DNA of 64,000 nt from Mayamaea pseudoterrestris (GCA_027923505.1 BROI01000010.1:186001-250000); one strand, 5' to 3'. Positions 1 to 11,424 are shown, counted from the stretch's first letter. Numbers and translations: made by a program. The notes: generated by a model not told the origin, from the sequence alone.

Positions 1-275
1 AGCCCCCTCCTTAGACCACTCTGTAGTGGCTTCTTTCCCCTGGCGAATCCGGTCAGGAACTCAACGCTTCATCCTTGGCTCTTTGGTGTTAAGAATGCCA
101 AGCCTATGGCCGCACGAACGGACAAGCCAGGGAGGATCATTTACAAACTGTGGCTGCCCCACAGAGTGCACTGACGCGAAGATGTAAGCACTGCCGTTCC
201 CCCAGCGGTCTGAATTAAAAGAAGCGGGTCAGAGCCTTCCATATAAATTAGAAAGCTCCGCTTTCCTGCGGTGGG
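1..275 (-). repeat. Split direct repeat B2, cut by the window edge
   Basis: This is a direct copy of 749 to about 1020. It is the distal end of the element on the minus strand, and its outer part should continue left of position 1. Confidence 0.85.
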
Positions 276-287
276 TGGGTGGGAAAT

Positions 288-530
288 TTAAACAAGTAAA
301 GCCTTTATGCTGCTCCCAAGAGAGATCTCTTTTGGTTCCTGGGTCGACAACGTTCGAGCCTTCCTTGCAACAACTGATCGTTTCTCGTCTCCTTGCAAAT
401 TGGATGGCCTCAATTGCCAATGCCATCAATTTGCTCCAGATTGCAAGTCCGTTGGTAATCGAGTGGTAGCCCTTTCAATCCGTCTGTCCAGTGTTCGTTC
501 CATACCAGCTTGGCTTGTGTGCTTGTCGTG
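288..530 (-). repeat. Split direct repeat A2 of the YR retroelement
   Basis: This is the second copy of the 243-bp A repeat at 13783-14025. It directly abuts B1 (531 upward), as expected where B1 and A2 adjoin in split-direct-repeat elements. A short G-rich stretch at about 276-287 separates it from B2. Confidence 0.9.
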
Positions 531-1020
531 GTACTTCAGCTCACTCTGTCTAGACTCCTTGATCGAACTACACTCTCATATCTCTAAAAGACGAAACGAC
601 TCCTCAATAACATATAACAAAGACCACTAGTGCTTTGGCACCTAGTTTGGGGTTAGGGTCACTTCCGGGTCCGCCTCGCATTTGAAGCGCCCAGTAGGAT
701 TCCACCTTGCGAACTCTTCGCCAGAGCCCGGCTGGGATTCCTACTGTGAGCCCCCTCCTTAGACCACTCTGTAGTGGCTTCTTTCCCCTGGCGAATCCGG
801 TCAGGAACTCAACGCTTCATCCTTGGCTCTTTGGTGTTAAGAATGCCAAGCCTATGGCCGCACGAACGGACAAGCCAGGGAGGATCATTTACAAACTGTG
901 GCTGCCCCACAGAGTGCACTGACGCGAAGATGTAAGCACTGCCGTTCCCCCAGCGGTCTGAATGAAAAGAAGCGGGTCAGAGACTTCCAATAATAAAATA
1001 GAAAGCTCCACTTTCCTGCC
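531..1020 (-). repeat. Split direct repeat B1 of the YR retroelement
   Basis: Positions 749 to about 1020 repeat positions 1-275 with few differences, mostly in the inner 60 bp. The part 531-748 has no partner inside the window because B2 runs off the left edge. It is assigned to B1 because it sits between the recognised B sequence and A2. Confidence 0.75.
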
Positions 1021-1108
1021 CCCCTCGGTCTCTGCATTCTCCTTTATCCGGTGTCGCTTGTGATCGTGTATGGTTCCCACAGCTTTGCGTTGTCAGTCAA
1101 AGCCGCTG

Positions 1109-2375
1109 CTACAACGACTCCGAATAAATCAAAAGGGTTTCAATGGAGGCGGCGACGTCGGAATAGTGTTCCATCATTCCAACTTTCACCTGCCTACCTT
1201 TCGCCCGTTCCACTTTCCTCCATCTGTTGCTCTGCAAATCACGCTTCCTTGGCTCCGCGTCGTCTGCTTGCGCTGTCGATCCTGCGCAAGTGGATCTTTC
1301 AACAGAGCCAAACTCCGTTACGTCTAACCGCCGAGCTTGTAACTTCAGGACACTGCGCCTGTACTTCCATCTTGGCTTTGAGTCTTGGAAAGTCAGGACA
1401 CATAGATCGCCTTGCCCTGCCGTACTTTCAGGCTCGAACACTGGCCCACGGACGATTCCTCGTTTACTCGCATGATCCGACAAAACGACAGACGCACATG
1501 CAGCCCGAACGAGTCTCCAGTGCCAGCGGCAACAGGTGGCATCGCTCGCCTCGCTCACCCTTCACGCGCCCCTGCAATGCAAGTGTAAAATGGCGGTGTC
1601 GAGGATGTGACAAGCTTTCATCAAGATGAGCCATTGTTCCTTCAAGCTCAATCTTGGGTACTTCTTCTCCTCGCAGTCCACCTGCGAACCCCGCGAGAAG
1701 AAACCCCGCCAGCAGACACACATCAAGCTTCTCACTGACACTCGCTCCTATCCAGTCTCGCTCAAGCAACTCCTGCAGCTTCAACATCATATCGATTGTC
1801 ACCGCTCGATCGGGCTGCACGTTGTCACCCATGCGCTTGTGACACCCTTCCAGAAAGCGCTTGAACCAGTAGGAGTGCGTCGGGCTGTCGCTAAAGTGCT
1901 GTGCTCCTTGCATTCCCGTAATGGTCGTCAGAGTCACACCATCGGGCTTTGTCAATGCCACGTTGGTGAAATGGGTTCGCAAACGCCGCATTGTTCCAAA
2001 CTGGATAGTATCTGAGTTCTTTCCTTCATCCAAGGATCTGTGGAGCAAAGTTACCGCTTGAAACATGCCCCAGGTATCTCGCACTGAATACGGTTGCTTG
2101 TCCGCCTGCTCGGGCTCGCTGATGAATCCAAACGTCTTCATTGCCTTGGCTATATGATTTCGTTCTCGCCAATTTGATTCCACAGTGGATCGTTCTCTCG
2201 ACCAGAATGCATCTAGGATTGCTCGCCGTACTGCGGTAAGCAGTTCTTGATCCTCTCTCCTTTCCACCATGGGTTCACTACTCCTCATATTCCGAAAGTG
2301 ACAAAGATCACACTGAAAAGGGCACAGTAGATGATCCCCGCGCCTAGCCACTTGGAATCTCGCCGCTTCCTTCAA
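1109..2375 (-). CDS. Tyrosine-recombinase-like region of the YR retroelement
   Basis: The N-terminal part is helical and contains a GGLRGEEV motif, matching the first catalytic Arg box (R-x-x-E) of tyrosine recombinases as seen in DIRS-order elements. The rest of the catalytic half extends toward about 1109 with interruption. Its place as the last coding region before repeat B1 fits the integrase position of Ngaro/PAT elements. The region is broken. Confidence 0.65.
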
Positions 2376-2436
2376 CTCCTCGTCCTCAAACCCTCCTTCT
2401 TCGCCTGGAGATCGCTGCCTGGGGTACTGATCCGTG

Positions 2437-3333
2437 TCACTTGCCTCGTAGCATTGGAAATGCCACAGACCCTTTCAATCCGGCCATTGCTTTCGCTTGT
2501 AGCCAAAATTTGCGCACCTGAGCCCCTCGCTCACCTTCAGCTCCTTCCCACACACCTGACAAATTGCGTTCAGTGTCTCGTGCCAGGTCCATTCGTCGTA
2601 CCTGCCATGGACTTGCCGGAAGCAAAGGGCAAACAAGGGCTAGTGTTAGCGATTCAAACATCTCCTCTCTCCAGAAGCTCGCTCCGATGGGAATGGTAAA
2701 CATCACATCGCTCGCTTTCCGCATCTGCCTCCTCCACCGACTCGTCATTAAGCTCGGCACCACAATGCAATGGAATACGTGTGGCCTGGCGTGCCAAGCC
2801 TCGCACAGTTGCTCCAGAGCTACATCACTCAAGGCGGGAGCTGGGAACCAGAACATGGGGCGCGTCTCTGTGTGAGCGCAGTCGAACCAATCCGCTTCCT
2901 TGAGGAACAACGCGTTCCTTGGACACCAGCTGCGGATCCACCTTTCAAGCTCGGGAGAGCGTTCCAAAGGAGACAAGTGTATCGGAACGAAATCCAGCAT
3001 CGACTCGCCCACAAGGACTCCGTTAGCTAAATCTCCCCGCGAGAGACCATCTGTCCCTTGAGCAATCATTCGCTTGCCGGAGCACCAAATAACGTGAAGA
3101 AAGATCTTGCCAATCATCTCGAGTGTTCGCAAGCGCAGGACCAGTTCAAAGAGCACTTTGGCTTTGCTTGTACCCTTGTAGAAGGCACGCTCAGTCACGA
3201 AGTTGTCCGTGAAAAGGAAGAACTCTGTTCCGGGCTGAATGGTTCCATTGGAGAGCCCCGACTCGATCCTCACCACAAAGTTGTTCAACTCTCGAAAGTT
3301 AGATGACTCGTTGCTCACGCGCTCTTCCCACAC
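2437..3333 (-). CDS. DIRS-type RNase H region
   Basis: The predicted protein contains SNFRELNNFV followed by FFLFTDNFVTERAF and later SRGDLANGV. These are the spaced acidic motifs of the RNase H domain found next to RT in DIRS, Ngaro and PAT elements (E of S-N-x-R-E, D of F-T-D-N, D near S-R-G-D). The domain would remove the RNA template during reverse transcription. The C-terminal half leads toward the recombinase region. Confidence 0.75.
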   Translation of the reverse strand: MWEERVSNESSNFRELNNFVVRIESGLSNGTIQPGTEFFLFTDNFVTERAFYKGTSKAKVLFELVLRLRTLEMIGKIFLHVIWCSGKRMIAQGTDGLSRGDLANGVLVGESMLDFVPIHLSPLERSPELERWIRSWCPRNALFLKEADWFDCAHTETRPMFWFPAPALSDVALEQLCEAWHARPHVFHCIVVPSLMTSRWRRQMRKASDVMFTIPIGASFWREEMFESLTLALVCPLLPASPWQVRRMDLARDTERNLSGVWEGAEGERGAQVRKFWLQAKAMAGLKGSVAFPMLRGK

Positions 3334-3499
3334 ACCGTAGACGTATTGGATTACTTCATAGTCTCCCTTGTTGTCTGCTTCAGAGATCCCAAAGCCGCTC
3401 CCGGATGCAACTCTGGCGCTCTGGCTGGGGCGGACGCTCGCTAGCGGTGGAGTCGCATGGTTCGTTCAAGCAAGGCTTCCACATCTTCCGCCAGCCTAG

Positions 3500-4473
3500 C
3501 TACCACTCGCACCGAGGAGCGCCGTCGTCCTCGCCCGCAGGAGCTTCCGCGGCCTCCTGCTGCTCTTCCACTCGCTTGCTTCCTCCGTGCCGCCAGCCCT
3601 CTTCATCTCGGTTTCCCCGCCAACTGTCAAGCGTGAGGTGGATGCCTTTGAGGTAAGGTACCAAGGATCGGTAGGTTTGTCCCACGTAAACCAAAAAGCC
3701 GCGGATGCGCTCCAATTGCTTGAACTCAATCGCCTTGGGATCCTGGCTTAGCTGCTCCTCGATCCACGCGATCGCCGCTCTCGTCTTGCCCCATCTCTCC
3801 ACTGACACCGACACAAAGACTCCTTCCTCTGTGGTTGAAACCACAGATCCCGACCATGCGCCAGGTGTTTGACTCGGCGGCCTTCTCTTGCGCGCTGCAT
3901 CTTGTAGGCCATACCAGGAGGCCAGCTTTGCGATCCTACTGCCGCCCTGCCAAGCAAGCTCTTCCGTTGGTGCTGTCGTTCGTGAGTCATCAACAAACAA
4001 GTGCATATCTACTGCCACTCGACCATCCTTTCGGCGCTTGGAGATCCATGGTTGCGCGGGGTCATAGGCGAGCATCCCCGGGACGTTCAGCTCAACACTG
4101 ACCCAGTGGAAAGCGTTGGAGTCCGCGGACGCTTCCGCGGATCCTCGCCCCAGTACCAACCCCTTGAATTGCAGTGCTCCTTGGACGGCTTGATAGGGTG
4201 AAGGCCCCAGTCCCATAGTGGGTCGCGTGAAATGCTCCCATATCCGCCCTCCCCTGATGCTTCGCTCATCTGGACAAAGGCCAGTCAGGTCGATCCCAGT
4301 GTAGGGCCGGAGCTCTTCGTGCAGCCAAAAGTTGTAGAACATCTCGCCAAAATCATTGTCCGCGCAATAGTATTGCGGTGCAACTGTTCGTACCATCTGA
4401 CTGACAGTGGGGAGCGCAAACCATGGAGCAAACAAAACCTCGTTCAATCCACTCGCTGTCGCATCGAAAACCA
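3500..4473 (-). CDS. Reverse transcriptase region of the YR retroelement
   Basis: This open minus-strand frame encodes RT landmarks. These include an MVFDATASGLN segment, the RPTMGLGPSPYQAVQ segment typical of DIRS-type RTs (after fingers, before palm), and the active-site box HLFVDDSR, in which FVDD is the polymerase Asp pair. A thumb or connection region (RIRGFLVYVGQTYRSLVPYLKG) follows, a hallmark of DIRS/Ngaro RTs. It lies immediately downstream, in element orientation, of the copia insertion. Confidence 0.8.
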
Positions 4474-4868
4474 TGACAAGTCGCAGAGCGGCGAAGTCAA
4501 GAGCCCGAACCCTAATTAGCTTGTGTCGAGTCCGCAGCTGTCGTATGTGACATGTGAATGAAGAAAGTGCGCAACCGTCGTGTGGATGCGTTGTATGAAT
4601 GGAACGACCAGTTACGACTGATGTAATGTGATTGAAAGAAACGGATTGATCGGATGATCTTCCGAGTGGTCGATGTAGCGATGTAGCGATAAGCTCACAA
4701 TATAGAACTACTAGTTTGCGACGAGAGTGCAGTCGTATTCGTGTAGTGGCGAGCGCAAGACTATTCGACGAGCCATCTCCATCAAGAGCTGTACAGACCG
4801 TGGCCAAGGACCCTGTATCGGAGCTTTTTGGAGGTAAGACGTTGACTGCGAAATCGTCAACGGTGTTA
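4474..4868 (+). repeat. Left LTR of the copia element
   Basis: This 395-bp LTR begins TGACAAG and ends GGTGTTA. It is nearly identical to 9595-9981, the main difference being a short tandem length change. The 5-bp target copy AACCA lies immediately to its left. Confidence 0.92.
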
Positions 4869-4965
4869 GATTAACATTTCAGTGCTTTGAGAGCGAGAAC
4901 GAGCGAGGGAGCTATCGTGACACATTCGTCTGCAGCGAGTCCGATTCCTCTGATCAACCTCCACC

Positions 4966-5959
4966 ATGACGACGATTGATGTAACGACCTACAAGCGTGC
5001 CGTCGGTAAAGTCTTCGATATTCCGTGGCTCGCAGCGTCCGCAGCTTGGGACCCAAACGACCCTACCGCAGTATGCTTCGAATCTGAGGAACTCACGACT
5101 GCGGAGGCGATGGCCGAGTTGTCGGAACAAGACGTGACGAACATTAAGAACCAGTACCAGTGGTCGACGATACGAACAAGCCGATTGCGCAAGCTCATGA
5201 GTTGGATTCACGAGCAACGTCGGACGACTGCGCTGGAAGACTTGGAGAAAGACCAGATTACGAGCCGAGACCTCCCAGTAGCACCGGGGTCACCAACCGC
5301 AGGCAACCGCAGTTTTGGAGACTTCAGCGTTATTGGAGGCAACGACACCACGACGAAGCGACACGACATCAAGCTGGATCTGAAGACCATGCTGGAGCTC
5401 AAGAACGATCGCAAGTTCTGCTCCTACTGGCGGGCCTTCAAGAACCGCATGCGAAGCGAGCGACTTGTGCACTTTTGGGACGGCGGAGTTCAAGGCACCA
5501 GCTGCACTCGAGCCAGAATTCGCCGAGTATCAGTATCAGTGTTCGAAGCTTGCAGCGGCTCGAGTATACCTGCAAGACTCCATGAGCAAGCTCATTGTCC
5601 ATCAAGCACTCGACAGCGCGAATGCCTCAGCGTGCATTGCAGAGTTGGAGGCTGACATTCCTCGATGGGATGGCGCGCAAGTTGGATCACGTACGGCGAA
5701 GACGAAGCGTAAACAATTCACCCTCGACGCGGGTTCACGTAGTCTCCCGTCAATTGGCTTATCCAGTGGTCCAGCAAGGAAGAGAACTTACAATGACCAC
5801 GCGAGGAAACCGAGCTGGCCCCAGCAAGCACGGCGTCAGATTTTGGAACGCGCGGTTTTCCGCCACCATGCCGGATATGGCGCGGCGGTGAACATGGCGC
5901 TGATCGAAGAGTCCAAGACCGGCAACCCGATGGTGCACACCCAGTTTTGGAACTCCTGA
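4966..5959 (+). CDS. gag region of the copia element
   Basis: This is the first coding region after the left LTR, starting with an ATG in good context (ACCATGA). The predicted product has no recognisable domain beyond an acidic N-terminal half and basic C-terminal stretches. Position alone supports gag. The region is interrupted. Confidence 0.55.
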
Positions 5960-6599
5960 ACGACGACGTCACGCCTCAATCTGACAATCGTCGTGGCATC
6001 AAGGAGACCGGAAGCGTCAGGGAAGGCTACCAATCTGAGCAGACCAAGAAAGAGAAGGAGAAGACGAAGAAGGCAAGTGCGAACACTTTTCCCAGTCTAC
6101 GTAAGTAGCAGCAACAATCAGCAGTCCAATCAGGGGTGGTGGTCATGGGCGACTTGAGACGGCGAGGGGCGGCGGCTGGCCGCGGTGGGAGAATACTTTC
6201 GTTCGTATGTTCGCAGCTATGCCGACACGAAGACGATGTTCCCAGCACGTAGAATGCGACGACATTCCATCAAACACGTGGCGACTCCTTACCCGCGACC
6301 AGCAACGCCATGAAGTGTTTGAACGCCGTGGTACGAGTCTAGCGGCCAGTGCTGCAGGTGGTTTGGCATCAGCAACACAGGCAGGCACCACGCAGTGACG
6401 ACGGAGTACAACACGCAACGCTAACGTCGCAGCGATACTTCATCAGCGGAAACGCACGGCGCGAGTGCGGCGACGAACGTGTGAACAACACTAGCCGTGG
6501 CTCAGCGATCCGGAAGTTCAGGTCCCAGACCAGCCCGACTACGACTTCGGGAGCGAATATCGCTCAGAGTCGCAAGTACAAAGTCGCGAGCATTGACTT

Positions 6600-6992
6600 G
6601 GATTCATGATTCGCCGTCGTCACACAGCCGTACTACCAGAATCAAAACCCAGCCGAGCGCATCATCGGGCGCGTAAAGGAAAGTCATGAACGACTTATGG
6701 ACCGAACGGGCACTCCGGCATGCTTCTGGCTACGCGCTTTACTCTTTCAGACCGAGATGTACCGTCATTTGTCGCATCCTGCCTTGAACGGCAAGTCTCC
6801 CCATCGAGTTTATCACTGGGCAAGTCCCGACGCCGGTATTTGCATTTTCGTTGGTTTGAAATTGTCAACTACTTTGTCAAGGATGTCGAGGCCCGAAGAC
6901 CCGCCAGCGCCGGCGTACTGGCTTGGTCCCAACACGACGTCGGAGACGACCTGACGTACTTCATCTGCGATTGCGAGACACCGAGATCATGA
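6600..6992 (+). CDS. Integrase core region of the copia element
   Basis: Translation shows QNPAERIIGRVKESHERLM, then an ALLFQTEMYRHLSHPALNG-like stretch and SPHRVYHW. This is the end of the DDE integrase core (the N-x-x-x-E-R glutamate box and the following helix) seen in Ty1/copia elements. The upstream half of the integrase (about 5960-6600) is degraded and not in one clear frame. Confidence 0.65.
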
Positions 6993-7271
6993 CGCGATTG
7001 GTTTTCTTACCCGAAAACGACCCAAAATTTTGAACCTTCGGCGTACCGGCACCTGCTTCCCCAGTCATGAAAGAAGGGAGCCGCGTCTCTACACCGTACC
7101 TGGTCTAGGTGGCGAGATCCTTATGCCGGGAAATGATCAAGAAGAGTTACAGCCCGACAGCAGAGACGATGATTCTTTCATTCCTGGCGAAGACGATACC
7201 CCTTTGGTCGAGACGGTGGAATACCCGGAAGACAACGATATGACGACGGGAGGAAGATCCGAATCCTGCCG

Positions 7272-9056
7272 ATGACGACGACGAAGCGAAGAAGAAGAAC
7301 ATCAATCCGTGGCGCAAACTCCCGATATGCACCCGATGAACTTATCGGCAAGTCGTTTCTCATGAAGGGGACTGACGGGCAAGAAGTTCGAGCGACCGTC
7401 ATGAGCAAGCTAAACAACCACGACGCCCAGAACCATCAGAACATTAAAATGATGCTGAAGCTTGGTAACGGCGAAGCGGACGAAGTCATGTCGTATGTCG
7501 AGGTTTCCGATCTCTACGAGGCCGAAGTGAACCAAGACATGGCGAATCCTGAGCGTAAATGGTTCTTCAAGGAGATTCTAGACCATCAGGGTCCGCTGAC
7601 GAGCAAGTCGAAGAACTGGAAGCATTCCAAGTGGAACGTCCTTGTACAATGGGACGATGGATCCAAGACTTGGGAGCCTCTCAACGCGATGATCGAAAGC
7701 GACAAAGTATCAGTGGCAGCCTACGCGCAAAAGCATAATCTTCTCGACAAGGACGGATGGACATCGTTGAATCGATGGGCCCGGAACGCCAAGAAGGTTG
7801 CGCGCAAGGTGGCGACCGCCCGAATGGAGCAGCAGAAGAACGGACCGCGCTACAAGTTTGGAGTCCAAGTACCCCGAGATTGGAAGGAAGCGCGGCGTTT
7901 GCAGGAAGCTGCAGGGCACACGAAGTGGACGGATGCGGAAGGCGTGGAGCTTGCGAACCTGGACGAGTACGAGACGTTTCAAGATCTTGGTCCGAGTTCC
8001 ACCACAACACCACCAACTGGTTACCAAAAGATCCGAGTCCATTTTGTGTACGATGTCAAGCACGATTTGCGATACAAGGCACGTCTCGTTGCAGGCGGCC
8101 ACATGACGAAAGACAACAACGATGCCTACTCCAGTGTTATCTCATTGAAGGCAATGCGTCTAGCTCTCGTCATTGGAGAAGCGAACGGCAAGAAGTGCAT
8201 GGTCGGTGACATTGGGAATGCTTATCTCGAAGCGTTCACCAAGGAGAAGGTATACTTCGTTGGAGGCCCCGAGTTCGGGGAGCGCGAAGGACATATACTG
8301 GTCATCGTCAAGGCTTTGTACGGATTGCGAACGAGCGGAGCACGATTTCACGAACGCTTAGCCGACGCCCTACTTGCGGAAGGGTGGAAGCCGTCCTATT
8401 GCGATTCCGATCTGTGGATCAAGGACGCCGGCGACAGCTACGACTACCTCTGTGTATGGGTCGACGATCTGTTAAATATTTCAGACGATCCAGCAGCGTT
8501 CTTCAAGATGCTAGAGGAGAAGTACAAGTTTAAGCTTAAAGGTGTTGGACATCCCGAGTATCATCTCGGCGGTGACTTTGGACGAGACCCTGACGGAACT
8601 CTTTACTGGTCGGCCAAGACCTACGTTGCGAAACTCTTGGCGCAGTACGAGCGTTTGTTTGAAGGTCCTCCGAAGAAGTACTCATCACCAATCGACAAAG
8701 ACGATCATCCAGAACTTGACCAAAGCGAGCTACTGAACGACCAAGAGAAGAAGATTTACCAGTCTCTAGTCGGAGCACTTCAGTGGGCAATTACTTTGGG
8801 TCGATTTGACATTGCCGTAGCAGTTGTGAGTCTGTCGCGATTCCGTGTGGAGCCGCGCAAGGGACACCTGCAGCGGGTGAAGCGAGTCTGTGGATATTTG
8901 CGAGAATTACCGGACGCAGCAATCCGTTTCCGTACGAAGTGGCCAGCCAACGAGGAGCACTTCGGCACCATGGAGGAACAAGATTGGGAGCGCAGCGTTT
9001 TGGGAAGGACGGAGTTGATGAGATGTTGGACGTCTACCCACCGCCAAAGGGTGTGA
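7272..9056 (+). CDS. Chromodomain-like segment plus reverse transcriptase of the copia element
   Basis: This is a long open frame. At about 7560-7745 it encodes a chromodomain-like block: an aromatic start (WFFKEILDHQ), the WNVLVQWDDG core strand and a TWEPL helix start. The copia RT follows: KARLVAGGH, then DIGNAYLEA (first catalytic Asp), an LYGLRTSGARFHERL segment, and CVWVDDLLN (V-D-D active site). It ends in the connection region (LVGALQWAITLGRFDIA). The chromodomain-like block is unusual outside Ty3/gypsy chromoviruses. Confidence 0.85.
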   Translation: MTTTKRRRRTSIRGANSRYAPDELIGKSFLMKGTDGQEVRATVMSKLNNHDAQNHQNIKMMLKLGNGEADEVMSYVEVSDLYEAEVNQDMANPERKWFFKEILDHQGPLTSKSKNWKHSKWNVLVQWDDGSKTWEPLNAMIESDKVSVAAYAQKHNLLDKDGWTSLNRWARNAKKVARKVATARMEQQKNGPRYKFGVQVPRDWKEARRLQEAAGHTKWTDAEGVELANLDEYETFQDLGPSSTTTPPTGYQKIRVHFVYDVKHDLRYKARLVAGGHMTKDNNDAYSSVISLKAMRLALVIGEANGKKCMVGDIGNAYLEAFTKEKVYFVGGPEFGEREGHILVIVKALYGLRTSGARFHERLADALLAEGWKPSYCDSDLWIKDAGDSYDYLCVWVDDLLNISDDPAAFFKMLEEKYKFKLKGVGHPEYHLGGDFGRDPDGTLYWSAKTYVAKLLAQYERLFEGPPKKYSSPIDKDDHPELDQSELLNDQEKKIYQSLVGALQWAITLGRFDIAVAVVSLSRFRVEPRKGHLQRVKRVCGYLRELPDAAIRFRTKWPANEEHFGTMEEQDWERSVLGRTELMRCWTSTHRQRV

Positions 9057-9640
9057 CTGTACGAACATCAACTTTCGAGGATGCGTGTCTCATGCATTGC
9101 ATGGTGACAGGCAAGTCATTGGAAGGAGTTTTGTCATTTGTCAACCAGACGCCTGTCGACTGGCATTGCAAACTCCAGGCTACAGTCGAGACTGCGACCT
9201 TCGGATCGGAATTCGGCGTAGCAAAGAGTGGAACAGATATCAGCATTTCTCTACGCGCGTCGCTCATGGCTATGGGCGTACCATTGGAGAGGTCTGCCTG
9301 GATGTACGGAGACAACCAAGCAGTGATTACACAATCTACAATCCCGAGTTCGACATTGTCCAAGCGACACAATGCGTTGGCCTACCATCGTGTTCGTTGG
9401 GCAGTTGCTGCGGGAATTATCAAGTTTGTGAAGATTGACGGAAAGGAGAACATTGCAGACGTACTGACGAAGTACCTGCCGTACTGTGATGCGATGCCAT
9501 TGCTCAAGCCAGTATTGTTTTGGCGCGGCGATACATCGTATGCGATTGTGAAGGACAAGAATGCGGCTACGACGAGCAGCGTACCCGAGGGGAGTGACAA
9601 GTCGCAGAGCGGCAAAGTCAAGAGCCCGAACCCTAATTAG
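8939..9640 (+). CDS. RNase H region of the copia element
   Basis: This encodes the copia RNase H domain: TVETATFGSEFGVAK with the E-x-x-A-x-x-x-A pattern, then MYGDNQAVITQ (catalytic Asp), the RHNALAYHRVR segment and KENIADVLTKYLP, the standard copia C-terminus. It overlaps the end of the RT frame and runs into the right LTR. Confidence 0.85.
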   Translation: MASQRGALRHHGGTRLGAQRFGKDGVDEMLDVYPPPKGVTVRTSTFEDACLMHCMVTGKSLEGVLSFVNQTPVDWHCKLQATVETATFGSEFGVAKSGTDISISLRASLMAMGVPLERSAWMYGDNQAVITQSTIPSSTLSKRHNALAYHRVRWAVAAGIIKFVKIDGKENIADVLTKYLPYCDAMPLLKPVLFWRGDTSYAIVKDKNAATTSSVPEGSDKSQSGKVKSPNPN

Positions 9641-9981
9641 CTTGTGTCAAGTCCGCAGCTGTCGTATGTGACATGTGAATGAAGAAAGTGCGCAACCGTC
9701 GTGTGGATGCGTTGTATGAATGGAACGACCAGTTACGACTGATGTAATGTGATTGAAAGAAACGGATTGATCGGATGATCTTCCGAGTGGTCGATGTAGC
9801 GATAAGCTCACAATATAGAACTACTAGTTTGCGACGAGAGTGCAGTCGTATTCGTGTAGTGGCGAGCGCAAGACTATTCGACGAGCCATCTCCATCAAGA
9901 GCTGTACAGACCGTGGCCAAGGACCCTGTATCGGAGCTTTTTGGAGGTAAGACGTTGACTGCGAAATCGTCAACGGTGTTA
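9595..9981 (+). repeat. Right LTR of the copia element
   Basis: This 387-bp copy of the left LTR is preceded by the purine-rich CGAGGGGAG (9586-9594), the expected plus-strand priming tract. AACCA follows at 9982-9986. The RNase H frame runs a short way into this LTR. Confidence 0.92.
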
Positions 9982-9986
9982 AACCA

Positions 9987-11424
9987 ATCGGATGTCGGAC
10001 TCTCCTTTAGAAACGGGAAACATGTTGATCAACGAGCGCACTTCTCCCACCGCGATGTACTTTCTGGCCCGGAGCTTGTTCACTTTGGCGACAACCAGGG
10101 CCAACTCCTCCGCATCCTTTGGTACTCGCTGAGGTTTCTTGTTGGCTGGTGGTTTATCGATAAACCTCGGCGGCAGGCCATCACGGATCGTCTTCTGAAA
10201 GGCTGCCGGCCAGCGCCAGAAGAAAGGAGCGGACCCGCCTTTCCACTCCCACCAATCGGATTTGAGAGCGTGTCCAATGGCGGCTAATCCTGCCGAGATT
10301 GCTTGGCGAGGAACGAAGCGGCCCGCTGTCCGCTCGACGCACACCCACCTCCAGAAGCTTCGTGACAGATTTCGCACCCATCGCGCGTGCAGTCTCCCTC
10401 TGAATCGCTCCAACACCTGGTCTATTCGCTTTACCTCCTCCTCGCTCGCTCCCTTGTCTAGCAAGTGCAGTCGCTCATTCCAAAGCCAGCGTGGCACTTC
10501 CGCGTCGTCCGCCTTCGTCGCTTTGGCGTCTCGACCCGCGTTCTCCTCATGCTTGGACTTCAACCCGGGCTGCGAGTCGCCTGCTTGCTCTTTAATGACG
10601 CTTCTCGCAGGCTCGCCAGTCGCCAACGCATCGCTGAAGTCAGTCAAGACGCTGAGCGCGTGCACTCGAATCTTGAAGGGCAATCGCACTTCCTCCACAA
10701 GGCGCTCAACCAGCCGAGGGGGACACGACTTCGTGATGGTCGCAGGCAAGTCCCACACCAGATTTACCTCCTTTGAACTGAGTTTTCTTCGGACGAAGCC
10801 TGTGCGAGAGAATACCGATGGTACCACGTAGCGGTCTCCCAGTTGGCGAAGGTCTACCAATACGTCTTCCGCGTTCGTTGGAGGGGAGCAGGGCACGCCG
10901 TTTGCCGTCTTGTCAATAATGGAAGCCAAGTACATGCGCACACCAACCTCCTGAGGAAGTTTGGCAAGTGGGGCGTCGCTCCTTGTCGCCAAGTGGACGA
11001 CGAACTCGCCGTTGGTGACGCCTCCCAACTCGGAGTGCCTAATAAGATGACTCGTCCTAATCCAACCTAGGGGTACATTGCCACGAGAGTAGGAACCAAA
11101 CCAGATAACTAATTCCACTCCCGGGAGCTTCCATACCGCATGCGAAGCTCCAGGTCTTATGTTATCAAAGCACACGACATCCGCCTCCTGCTGTCTCGCT
11201 AGCCAATCCTCCAGGCGCTCTGCTCTATCCCACCACTTCACCTGCGCCAGCTCCATTCCTCCAAACGCGTCCTCGCGCCCACCTTCAACTCCTGCTATCC
11301 ACACCACCTCCGCTCCGCCTGAGCCGGCCACCCATCCCCAGAAAGGAAAAGTCTTGCAAACTATTCCCATTCGCCGCCGACCTCTTGCTAGTCGGCGCGT
11401 TACGCCTTCCACATACTCCGCCAC
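9987..11424 (-). CDS. Pol N-terminal region of the YR retroelement
   Basis: This is an open minus-strand frame of about 480 codons between ORF1 and the nested copia element. It holds basic and Trp-rich segments and a DDFSDALA-like acidic patch, and it leads toward the reverse-transcriptase palm, which resumes beyond the insertion. In DIRS-order elements this position is the long linker before the RT domain. It ends at the insertion site of the Ty1/copia element. Confidence 0.6.

Larger units (their letters stand above)
4474..9981 (+). mobile_element. Ty1/copia LTR retrotransposon (diatom CoDi-like), nested, broken
   Basis: Two LTRs (4474-4868 and 9595-9981) flank gag, integrase, chromodomain-like, reverse transcriptase and RNase H sequences on the plus strand, in copia order (integrase before RT). 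A 5-bp duplication AACCA (4469-4473 and 9982-9986) borders the insert, which sits in the RT region of the YR element. The LTRs differ by about two substitutions and one short length change, so the insertion is young. The coding region is in several frames, with at least four breaks. A purine-rich tract abuts the right LTR. Kinship to the CoDi elements of diatoms is inferred from the RT/RNase H type and host, not from a search. Confidence 0.9.

Noticed and set aside
1051-1629. A plus-strand gene at the left end
   Set aside because: It is antisense to the recombinase-like region of the retroelement, which has family motifs.
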